From NCBI GenBank assembly GCA_033725935.1, contig MU867091.1, positions 62,001 to 126,000 of the forward strand: a stretch of 64,000 bases of DNA. The letters are read 5' to 3'. Below the pieces are notes generated by a model that saw nothing but the letters and a program-made list of their open reading frames with translations, was not told where the DNA came from and did not search any database. Source of the DNA: Cladorrhinum sp. PSN259 (Eukaryota; Ascomycota; Sordariomycetes; Sordariales; Podosporaceae). This document shows, in pieces, positions 11,091 through 21,336 of the stretch (position 1 is the first letter of the stretch; every line of letters begins with the position of its first letter). The translations under genes and the position numbers were made by a program.

Positions 11091-11800
11091 TTACCAATCG
11101 TCCCCAGTTTTCAACCCTCCCTTTTCCTCACCAGCCCACCAGACGACGGTCCCATCCCCCTCAGGCTCAGGCAATTCTCCTCTGCCCTCTCTAAAAGCCT
11201 GATACTCCTCCTCCGTAAAGTTGTATCTGCCCACATTATTCTCCTTTCCCAGGACGATATTGTTGTTGGGCGGCCACACGCCCTTCATGGCGTACAATCC
11301 CCAATCCAGCCTGTGAGTGGTGTCCTGGTCGCAGGATAAGCAGCAGAGATCGCCGCGGGCCTGCACTCTGTCGATGCCGTTCCTGAACTCGTGGAACCGG
11401 TCGATGGAGCCCCAGACCAGGGAGCGCACGTCCTCGTTGCCAATGTCTACGAACTTGTCGTCGGAGCCTGTTGCGGTGCCTCCGAACGCGCAGGAGCGGT
11501 ATTGGGCTATGCGCCTTTGGCCGTCGGCGGGGAAGAAGGTCCTGATTATCAGTTTAGTATCATGTGTAGACGTATAGTTACAGACGAGTAAGAATACCAA
11601 TCCGCATCACCCCAAATGTTGGCAGCCAGCTTCTCGCAGTGAACGCGAAAGGCGGAGAGGTCGGAGATGCGGTTGACCCAGGTCGTGTGGTCCGTGTCGC
11701 AAAACTTGGTGCGCTTCCGAAGGGCGTTAGTGCTTGGGGCCGAGTGCACAAGGAGGGCTGCGAAGCCGGTGATGAAGAGGACGAGGTTTGTGAGAAGCAT
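11091..11800 (-). CDS. Secreted protein with Hce2-like (putative necrosis-inducing factor) domain
   Basis: Two exons, 11800-11598 and 11541-11091, with a GT-AG intron of 56 nt, give 217 aa. I chose ATG 11800 because it starts directly on a signal peptide (MLLTNLVLFITGFAALLVHS). A dibasic stretch LRKR just before the mature domain could be a Kex2-type cleavage site. The domain shows the spacing known from Hce2/Ecp2-like proteins: an early Cys, a Cys before a short helix, then Trp, a QRRIAQYRSCAFG core, and GNEDVRSLVWGSIDRF with cysteines at the end. The family includes secreted fungal proteins tied to plant cell death and others without a known role, so biological activity cannot be inferred. 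The C-terminal 60 residues, rich in Glu and Gly, look like an extension beyond the domain. Confidence 0.72.
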
Positions 11801-12798
11801 TTTGAGTGCCGAATTCGTGTGTATGTGTAGTGTATGTTGATTCTTCAATGACAAAAGAGAACTCTGGAGAGGGTTCAAGTGATTGATGGTTTAGAACAGG
11901 AAAATGGAAAGACGAAGGCTAGATTTATACTTGATGGAGGAACGACGTTTGCCAGGCCAAACTGATGAGATGGTTTCGTCTGATTTTTGAAGGTTCAAAG
12001 AATAGTCACGATCGATCTATGGGAGTGGAGTTCTGGTGCCTTCTTTCCAGGTTCCTTCAACATCGATGTACGACGTGCCCATAATACAGAGCCAGGTGAC
12101 AAGAAATTAAGTTTGGATAAACTTTCAAATTTCGTTCTGTGAGGCCATCTAGAGATTGTTTGGACTCCACTTTTCCACATGGTGAGCAAAACAGGTGACC
12201 TTGAAGAGATTTTTTGTTTGTGTACAAAGTTTTTTGACGCCGGTCAAGAGGTTATTCACATCTTGTGATACACTGTTCTGGTAGTAAAGGGTTTGGATGA
12301 TGACGGGTTTGTGGGGTCCGGGGACTTAGGGACCGATAAGTCCGGGGATCAGGGATAAAAAATAAAAAATCTGGGGAACCGTTACAACAGGCGGGGACGG
12401 TAGCACAGCAGATGGAGAGGCAAAAAAAAAAGATGAGATTTTTGTTCAACGTCAGCCGGTGGGTCCGAGCCGATCAACCAAGATTGAGCGGACAAGAATG
12501 GGGAGTTAACAATCACACATATATCAGCTGGCATTGGTGTGCCGGTTTACCGCAATCTTGTTTTGATTTAATTAGACGGGGTCTTGTCAAGGCCGGATTC
12601 TCGGAAGCTGGGATAGAGTTCATACGCAGAGACGAGCAAGAGAAGTTGACGTCACTCGTGGTTTGACTAGATGTACCTGCTGATTCTTCTGTCTTGAGGT
12701 ATGTGGACTTGATAACCCATCTTGCCATCCACTGGGCGATGCCGTCGCACGCGGGATACCAGTCCCCGGCCTTTCACTCAATAAGCCGTCTCTATCCT
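11801..12798. other. Intergenic, no supported gene
   Basis: The left end is the promoter side of the Hce2-like gene. Short frames are present but none has recognisable motifs. Around 12310-12360 there is an imperfect repetition of a GTCCGGGGA-type word. No transposon ends were seen. Confidence 0.4.
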
Positions 12799-13219
12799 TC
12801 ACCGTGGTCGGAAGGATTCCAGTTTCTCAGATTCCAACTTCAGACGAATGTGAGAGGTGGTTATCGAAACATGGCTCTGCTGGTCGTCATTGAAAGGGTA
12901 AAGGCTCCTGTTGTGTTTGGAGCCGACGTAGCAACCGGGAATGTTGAATCCTGCTTGGGAGGCTTGGTTGTAGGTGTGGTTTTGCTCAATGCAGACTCCA
13001 TGGTGTTACCATTCGGTGATCATGCAGATGATCAAATTCGATGAGATGGCTCCCAGATTGGTTCCATTGACTCGGGAAGAGGAAGGTCCATCGATATCTC
13101 TCTGTCTGTATCTTGGTAACTTCGATGTTCCGATCCTGAAGGGGCAATTGAATGGAAAGGTTCGAGAACAAAATGAGGAGAACTGGAGAAAAAAAAAAAG
13201 ATCTGCCTATCGAAGCCAT
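12799..13219 (-). pseudogene. Possible decayed small secreted Cys-containing protein gene
   Basis: On the minus strand, the frame starting at ATG 13219 begins with a signal-peptide-like stretch (FFFSPVLLILFSNLS). A different frame between about 13100 and 12799 reads like a small extracellular protein, with CMITEW, then HHGVCIEQNHTYNQASQAGF and IPGCYVGSKHN, interrupted by an in-frame TAA between the first two pieces. Two frames plus a stop suggest a broken gene, or an intron structure that I cannot resolve. The family is not recognised. The neighbouring Hce2-type gene supports a region of secreted-protein turnover, but that is inference. Confidence 0.25.
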
Positions 13220-13589
13220 GTTCCGGGTTTCCGACTGAAAACTGGGGTTGAGGCGCTGATAAAGGTTCCTTTAGTATTCTTGAAGCCTTTCACCCAATTC
13301 GGCGGATTATGTTCCCCCTTTGGAGACGGATGTCAACAATACCAAGCCAGAACAAAGACATCTCAACACCACAATACTAGGGACCTCGGGTTCTCGGTCG
13401 GTCTACGGACACAGTTCAATTGAAGTCTTAATTCCCCTTTGTTTTTAGGATTTGTTTCAATTTGGTTTCATGGTTCAAGCGTAACTTGAAAGCTCTTAAT
13501 TCCGATCTAATCCTGCCCTGCACACCCATTCCAGGTTTCTCTCCCACTTGCAGCCTATCCGCCGCAAGAATCAGAGAATCACCGTCAAG

Positions 13590-14996
13590 ATGACAACCCA
13601 AAACGGACTCACAACAGTAGAAACCTACGAGGCCAACGCCTCCAAGCGCAAGTACGGCCGGCACATGCCCCACGACTACAACCCAGAGTACCTCCGCCGC
13701 TACCTCAGGTACTGGAACCGTCCGGGCTTCAAAAACGGCGACCTGAGCGTCATCGACCACGAGGGGGTTGCTTTCCCGTCTGAAGAACAGCGCAAAGAAC
13801 GTCAGAAACATTTTTCCATCATAGCCATATACTACTACGACCTCGTCGCACCCCTCTACGAGCAAGGATGGGGCCAGCGGTTCCATTATACCCCCCAGAC
13901 TCCCAGACTTTCCCTTTATGACAGTTTTACCAAGTACGAGCAGACGTTTGCTCACATTGCTAGGCTCAAAAAAGGGATGAAGGTGCTTGATCTGGGGTGC
14001 GGGCTAGCAGGGCCGGCGAGGACCATCTGTCAGGAGACGGGGTGCGACATTATTGGTATTACCAACAACGACTGGTTGGTTGCTAGGGGCACCGAGCTCA
14101 ACAAGCAGTATGGGTTGGACCACAAGGTCAAGTTGCAGGTTGCAGAGTTTTTGGTACGAGGTTTTTTTTTTTTTTTGGTTTTTTAAATCTCGACTCTCAA
14201 AAAATCTGTGCGTATTTGATCAATTAACTAATGGATTGTGTATTTATTTAGAATCTTCCGTTTCCCGATAACTACTTCGACGCCGCCTACTCGATCGAGG
14301 CCCTCTGTTACGTGCCCAACCAGGAGGAAGCCTACAAAGAGATCTTCCGCGTCCTGAAGCCCGGAGCGCCCTTCACCAACCACGACTGGTGCATGACTGA
14401 CAAGTTCGACGACAGGATAAAGGAGCATCGGCGGATGAGAGATTTGATCGAGTTTGGCAACGGACTGAGCAAGATACCCACCGTCGGACAAATCCGTAAA
14501 GGAATCTTGGATGGAGGTCAGTATCATCCTCTCCAATCACCCTTCCCTTTTCTTTCCCAACATAGTACACACGCGGCATAATATTAACGTTTTATAAAAA
14601 AAAAAAGGCCTAGAAATCCTACAAGAAGAAGAAATGGCCTTCCGTTCCTCCCCGGTGCCCTGGTACTACGGCCCCGGCGGACACATTCTCTCGGCCTGGA
14701 AAGTCCCCGGCTGGGCCGACTTCTTTAAAGTAGTCAAAATGTCTGAATCTTTCCTGTTCTTGGCTAGAATCTGCCAGCGCGTCATGGTTTTCTTGGGGCT
14801 CTTACCCCCCGAGGTCCTGACCCTTATGGACTTCATGTGGTACTGCTGTCGGAGCGTCACATGGGGCGGACAGCTCGGAGTTTTTACCCCCTTGTATGTG
14901 TTTAGCTGTCGGAAGCCTTTGGATAGTACTACTGGGAGGGACGCGAAAAAGCAGGAGGGAGAGAAAAAGGGTGGTGCAGTGGCGGGGAGGGTTTGA
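13590..14996 (+). CDS. Erg6-like sterol 24-C-methyltransferase family protein
   Basis: Three exons, 13590-14153, 14252-14516 and 14608-14996, give 405 aa. Near residues 90-100 the segment YEQGWGQRFHY matches the sterol-binding signature of Erg6-type enzymes. The SAM-binding loop follows at 131-143 (KVLDLGCGLAGPA). The second exon carries FPDNYFDAAYSIEALCYVPN and a VLKPGAPF block. The third carries a sterol-methyltransferase C-terminal region ending FTPLYVFSCRKP before a Lys/Glu-rich tail. Erg6 transfers a methyl group from SAM to C24 of the sterol side chain in ergosterol synthesis. The SAM loop reads GCGLAGPA, where the family usually has a Gly-rich GCGVGGPA-like loop, and the C-terminus is hydrophobic, so I take this as a divergent paralogue and not the core ERG6. 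Start chosen at the ATG after the leader; the upstream frame is open without ATG. Confidence 0.82.
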
Positions 14997-16088
14997 CTGA
15001 GTCGCTGTGTTTCTAGGTCCTGGGATAAGATAGACGGAACTGGATCTCCTGTATGTGGTTCTGTTTTTGTTATTTGGTAGACTTGGATTGCAAAAATAAG
15101 GAGAGCAAAACCATGTTGTTTCCTTGGCATTCAGGGGCTACCTTATGGCCAACCGAGAAACAGATAACTTTACAAGTTCCATTCTTTTTCTCTTGCACAA
15201 ACTTGACACCACAAAACACCTAAAAACAATCCAAGCATAAAGCTAAAGAATAATCATATCATTGATACATAACCCGGGTGTCTAACAAACACCAGTCGTG
15301 TCTGTCTTTATCTAGCCATTTTACCAGAACCAGCCAGTCAAGTCATACATCTCTCGTGACACCATTTTTGAGTCTTGAAAGAAGTTCTAGATCTAATCCA
15401 GAGATCCGACCACGAACCGACCGAGAAACAGTGAGATCTACCCATTTTTGGTGGTATACATAACCCACTCCCTCATTACACTCCCTTTTTTCCTTCCTTT
15501 TTTCTCTTTTCCCAGCCTGTTTTCTTGGAGCTAAAAGAAAGAAATGTAACAAGAGCAAAAGGGGGAATCTCAGAGAACAAAACAGCCACACCCAAGGTCG
15601 TAAAAAGAAAAGCACAGGATAAACAACATGGCATAGATATACCAAAAATCTTTCCGTGCCTCGTGACAAAGATGAATCCCACGACATAACAGCGCAAAAA
15701 AAAAACATCATAGAAAACTTTTGAAGACACGGATCTAAAACAGTCGTCATCAAGGAAAAGAGAGAGATCATCCCACAAATAAGGGGAAAAAGTAACAAAA
15801 TCATGAAATGCCAGATAATAAATTCCAGCTAAACTTTTGAGAAGAACAAAGAAAAATAAAAAGAACGCTCGTCGCGCTATCATTGTGTCGTTAATAACAT
15901 TACGATTTCGAGGCCAGGGATGACTGAAGTCTCTGACACAACCTCTCAAAGATCGTCAGAGTTTTTTTTTACTTCAAGCCATGCCGTCCTTCGACGTAAA
16001 TGTCTTCCTCCTCGTAAAACACCACACCTTTTCCGAAATCCGCTGTCGGAAAATTACCCTGGTGGTGTCCTGGATCTGGTACGTCGGT
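14997..16088. other. Intergenic between convergent genes
   Basis: This separates the 3' ends of the Erg6-like gene and the acidic nuclear protein gene. Two overlapping minus-strand frames of about 155 codons (15343-15949) are Phe/Leu-rich and lack conserved features, which fits a long 3' UTR. No gene is claimed. Confidence 0.45.
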
Positions 16089-18014
16089 TTAAATTTGTAA
16101 AATCTCCATGTCCTGGAGGCTTCGGTGACGTTTGTGCATCCCGGAATCCGCGTGATCGTTACTGGCAGCCTTCCTCTTCTGTGACACATGGTTGAGCGGG
16201 GATCCTGGAGAAGCATCGGGGAATCCATTAAGGCCTACCAAGCTGTTTGACTTTTGTCGGCGAACCGGAGTGATAGGCGTCGTGACGGTCTCCATGCTTC
16301 CTGATTTGATACCTCTGAGGGTGCCGTGATAATAAGGGCCGGAAAAGGCAAGTGACTCCTGGGTAGCGATCTCGCTGTTGATAAGCTGCTGATTTAGCTG
16401 GTTCTTGCGGAAGGCGCCAACGGCGTTGGAGTTGCTGTCAAAGAGGTGGCTGAGCAATGGCTGGGCTCCGGCAGATGTAATGTCGGTTGCGGCGCTCGCA
16501 AAACTGGCAGCAGTCTTGGGTCTAGTGGGGCTAGATTCAGGGTCATCATCATTCCATGGAATTTCATCTCCGGACTCCTCTTCACAGCCCGACCTGTTGT
16601 TCTTGAAGTCAATGAAGGTCTCGAGGTCGATGGTGGCCTCATCATCGTCTTCTTCCACTAGTGGGTAATACTCCGAAACATCGCTCTCATCGCCGGTTAG
16701 CGCATCCGAGGTAACAGGGAAGAAGGCTTCAGCCGGGGCAAAGGGCATGCCGGGCATGTTCATTATATCTCCAAAAGTGTTGGTCGAGAACATGGAGCCC
16801 ATCATGATGTAGGCAGAGTTGTCCATGATTGGAGAGCAGGCATTAACGTCGTGCGCGTTCAAATCAAGATTGAACGACTCTGGGGAAAGCTCAATCCTGT
16901 TCTGCCTCTGGGGAGTGAAGATGATTATCTTTTTCTTGGTGGGATCGAAGACGCCAATAGGCTTATTGTCGGGCCTCTGCAGCTTAAATCTGGCGACGCG
17001 CGGTTTGCCCTTGACATGGCGCACCGATGTGTCAGAGTCCGAAGTGAGCTCCTCCCTGACGGTTACAAGCTTTTTGCGAGGCAGCGGCTCTGGAATATCC
17101 TCGTCCGTTGTGTCGCCCTCTTCATCAGCTAACATCATGCGTTAGTATTAACCACTCTCGCGCGCCAACCAAACCAACTCACTTTCGTAACCGTCAAGGT
17201 CGGAGTCTGAATCCGACTCGGCGCTCCGCTTCAACAGGTTTGCAGCCAATAGATTGACAGGAGGTGGGCTTGCCCGTGGTGTAACCGTTGGCACAACATC
17301 GTCATCTCCGGCAATAAACTCATTGTCCGAATCCAGGAGACCTCCGTCGTGCGAAGCATTGTGAAAGTCCCAGAACGACCCGTCGCTATCGGAGAGATTG
17401 TCATCGTTCCTCTCAATTTCCCGCCGGAAGGCCCGGTCGAGATAACCCTGTTCCACAAAAATGTCTGGAAAGAACTTGGTGTCATCGTCGGTATCGGTCG
17501 AAGTAGAGTCGCTATCGCTATCTGGGATTCCGGCGAAACGGACATGGCGCTGTTGGGCAACAGGCGTGATATCTTCATCTTGGTTTTCCAGGCGCGAAAA
17601 CATGCCCCCAGGGATGTCAAAGATGTGAGGATCTGGTCCTGGCCACTCAATACTTTCGTCGTCGTCGTCTTCATTTTGATCATCCTCGTCGTTTTCAAGT
17701 CCGTTCATGTCGTCTTCGTCATCTTCGTCTTCTTCGTCTTCTTCATCGGCGTCGTTTTCCTCCTCAAGCGGCCGAGCAGGTTGGGATGGGACCTTGTGCT
17801 TATCTGCTCTGATAAACTCCTCCTCGGCCGCAAATACATGCTCATCGTCGTCATCATCGGACTCGCTGACGTCCTCGACACCGGAATAGCCTTCGTCGTC
17901 GGACAGGTTGAGGGAGGACGACGACGAAGTGTCTGAATTTCGGCGCTTCTTGGTGGTGAGCTTGATCCGTGGCCCACCACGGGCAGGGTACTTTTGCCGT
18001 ATGTTTCGAGACAT
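16089..18014 (-). CDS. Acidic nuclear protein, CRF1/IFH1-like
   Basis: Two exons, 18014-17183 and 17128-16089, joined by a 54-nt intron with a CTAAC branch, give 623 aa. The N-terminus is basic (SRNIRQKYPARGGPRIKL) and contains a KKRR patch. A long run of Asp/Glu/Ser follows, then PDPHIFDIPGGMF and a VRFAGIPDSDSDS block. The intron falls inside YETDEEGDTTDEDIPEP. The C-terminal half has further blocks (KPIGVFDPTKKKIIIFTP, AYIMMGSMF), a Ser-rich segment with SPxR/TPxR sites and a basic end (KRKAASNDH, MHKRHRS). The acidic part plus the DGYETDEEGDTTDE block recalls fungal CRF1/IFH1 proteins, which bind Fhl1 and control ribosomal-protein gene transcription. The match is by eye and moderate; other acidic chromatin proteins are possible. 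Confidence 0.6.
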
Positions 18015-21000
18015 GGTTTTTAAGGTATGCAGGGGTGGATACGGGATTAGAACAAACGGCGGTGAACCCTGCAAGTGATGCCGGGACGCCAGGGTGAAAC
18101 GCACGTCGAGTGGCTACAAGTGTCTTGCTCTTCTAGGGCGGAAAGGACAAATGCAGGATCACAGTAAAGTAAGGTAGTAAGTAGGAGGTAGTCGTTTTAG
18201 TGCAAGGACAGCAAGTAGAGATCAAGAACCCAGGAGTGGTGGTTTGGTGGTGTTCTGGTGGAATAATATGGGCGGATGAATCGTGGTTAGCGTAACTGAC
18301 GCAGGATGTCGAATGCCGAATGTCGAATGTAAAACTGTGATTTCAGAGGCAGACTCAGTCTCTCTGGAAAGAATGCAAGATGCAATTGAGCTCTCAAGGG
18401 CCCAAAACGTTGCGAGTCTGGAGTAAAACTTTGTCGAGGTGAGGCAAGAGTTGTGAATATCCGGTTGAGGCTGCTGACTGCGGACGTCGCCCTTGGAAGC
18501 AACGTCCACAGTGGGCGCTTAGAGCTCAACGACGGCCGACATCTCGATAATTGGGGGCTCGACAAAGTTCTGGTAAGTTTTAGTTCTGGATCTCAGAGTT
18601 TAGTGCGACTTCGTTGTCTGGCGGGATGGATTGGGGGGTTGTTGTATGAAGAAGAAAAAAAGAGGGAAGCAGCAAGCAGCCAGAGAGGGGAATGGGCAAT
18701 CTCATAAGTTTTTTTCTGGCACCAGCCAGTGGATCGCTGCGGAGGAGAGATGTGGGGCCGCAATTGCAGCACCTTGGATTGGCTCAATTGGGTTCGGCTC
18801 AACATAATCGGAGCCAAAATCGTGGGGCATCTGGAGGGTGGACCCTCCAACCTGGAAGTACTCTGTACAGTACCTGCAACTCATCAACCCTGGCCAGCAG
18901 CAAGGTTTCTTTTTCTCTGCAGTCGATGGTCCAGTGCCGTTTTGGCAGCTGGCAGATTTGGGGAGATTCCCTCTGTTGCAAGCCGCTGCAGCCTGCACGT
19001 CTGCTGCATAATAACTCTACGAGTTTGGGAGCTCAATGTGTGAGACGACAGCTATTATTCCATTTTTTAACCCGCGAATCGCCTCCATTGGACCCGTCAC
19101 CGCTCCTTTACTTTTTGGGCATGCAGACAAGCAATCTGACGACGGACCTCCCAAGTGTTCAACCTTGGAAGTCAGATGAGTGGCGTTAGCTACCTGGCAC
19201 CTACTATCCGTATGTAGGTAGGTTTTGTCCACTTGGTGAAGTGGGTTTTTGAAGAGAGGATCCGTGGGGGGACAGGAGAGATAGACAGCACCATTCATTG
19301 AGAATGTGCAAATAATTGAAGACATTTGTGCGCCAGGAAAATATATTGAGGATTCATCATGCCCCGGCCCACAGGGTGACGTCCGATGGCATCCGGACTC
19401 CCCTCTCCATTGCCTCTCCTGAGGCTCGCTACCACAAAATTTTCACAGCAAAGAGGAGTCTGAAGGTCCGGTGGCAGAGAGATCACCAAACACTCTTCCA
19501 GCGTCCCCGCATTTATGGCGCTTTTGGTTTGCTGAATGCCCTTCTTGCCAAACGCACTTGATATGCAGCTCATAGTCTTAGGTATGATGGATGTTACGTG
19601 TTGACCATGACTGGCGCGACGATGCCTGTGGTTTCTCCTCCCTAGATGCCTCCCACTGTATCCACTACACTTAATTTCTATTGCTACCACATGTCGTTAA
19701 CCGCCGCTGCCCTGTGGTTTGACTGGCAGGAAACCGTGGCATTCACCGCCAAAACAGGCCATTGAGTGGAAAGTCTTGCGTACCGTTGACGTGTTGAAAT
19801 CTAAAAGTTGAGCGATCAGATGGAGTCGACGAGGGGGGACGGGAACAGGTGGGATGAATCTGTCTTTGGCCTCGAACTAGCTGCCAGCTGGCAACGTCAC
19901 CAAAGCTTGACAGGGCGGGGTAATGACTCGCTTGAGGTTTGGGGATACAGCGCCAAAGGTAAAATGAAAGGAAGGCACAGTCAAAAGAAGCCAAAAGAAG
20001 GCGTCAAAAGAACTCGAAAAGCTTGATACTGTGACCCGCCGAAATGGAGCAAAGGAGCGGCAACCATTTTTTCCCTTTTTTCACGTCCTTACGACCTCGG
20101 CCGAAAAGGGGGATCCAATTAACATCCGTTCCACATGCTGTGCAACAACCAACGCCACGCCGATGACTCCCAACTGGTTGCTCACGCCGAAATAATAAAA
20201 AATAGGCATGCTGCTGCTTGCAGCTGTTCCCTGATCTTTCCCCTCCAATGTAGTGTACATACAGGCCGAGACCAGACATTGGATGAAGAATATGAGAGCA
20301 AGCCATGACTCGCAATTTCAAGATGCAGTTGTGACCTTCCCAATTGGCTGCACCGTCTGTTTGGTGAAGGTATCCACCAAAACTTCTCACGGCGACATCG
20401 GGAGGACTCTCTTCTCTGCTGGGAAGATCCATGACGAGAACTGACCAATTTTTGTTGGGCTTTCTAAGTTTTTGTTTGTAACAAGCCTTGCGGAGTTTCC
20501 GTTCAAGTATGGAATGCCCGTGGAAGAAGGGGAGTCGATGCATTAAATTAGAGGGCATGTGGAAAGACTCTTTTGACTGTCAAGTCCGCGGGTACCAATG
20601 ACTGTTAGCTTGTCAAAAAAGCACTTAATTCCCAGGTTGTGGCCGTCATTGATTTATGTTTATTATCTAGTGTAGATATCATACGAGCTGGACCAATTTT
20701 GAAAAGTCAAATCATGGACCATGTCGATACCCGCCTAATGCAGGGTCAGGCGCCCGCCTCGATAGGAAGGACAGAGTAAGACAAGTACTCTTGCAAGGGA
20801 GGAGCCCCGGAAATTACCTCGTCTCTTTTTAGGCTGTCGGAGAAGAGAGTCCAATAAGATACAAGAATCTGATCGAAACCCGATTGAAGAGTTCCAGAGA
20901 AGCAAATCGGACAACTTGAGCAAGACTCCAACAGCACCATGGAAGGCGCGGGGCAGGAAGCTGTCCGCAAAAACCATCAGTGTGGGGCCCGCTTGAGAGG

Positions 21001-21336
21001 AGGGGTCTGTGGTGGAGATGGCCAAGGCTGGCCCGTGCACGATGACGCGGGATCTTATCTTATCGGAATTTCCGACCAGGCAGGGATGATGATTGGATAC
21101 GTTGCCCTGGAGACTTGGCCGAAAGTGTTCTTTGGAGTAAACAGTTCTTTGGGCGCGACTGCCTTTTAGCAGTTGACGAACGGCATTGGTCAAAAACCCC
21201 CGTGGTTTCGATTTCCTTTGACAACTCATTCGAAAAAAGAATCCACCCAGCCACGATACCCTGCAACTCCACATCTTCTTCTCTGGGCATCCCGCGCACT
21301 TGCTCATCCCGGCAATCTGCGGCAAAGGCGTTGAGC
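18015..21336. promoter_or_regulatory. 3.3 kb non-coding region between divergent genes
   Basis: Lies between the starts of the acidic nuclear protein gene and the kinesin gene. Several frames of 60-230 codons exist on both strands (for example minus 20004-20558 and minus 20735-21436) but none shows domains, signal peptides or splice continuity, and one overlaps the kinesin start. Long 5' leaders or a non-coding RNA are possible. Nothing specific was seen. Confidence 0.4.

Noticed and set aside
15343..15949. Two overlapping minus frames of about 155 codons rich in Phe and Leu
   Set aside because: They lie in the 3' flank of the acidic nuclear protein gene, overlap each other, and reflect A-rich plus-strand sequence.
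20004..20558. Minus-strand frame of 184 codons in the long intergenic region
   Set aside because: No recognisable domain, no flanking splice continuity; probably chance.
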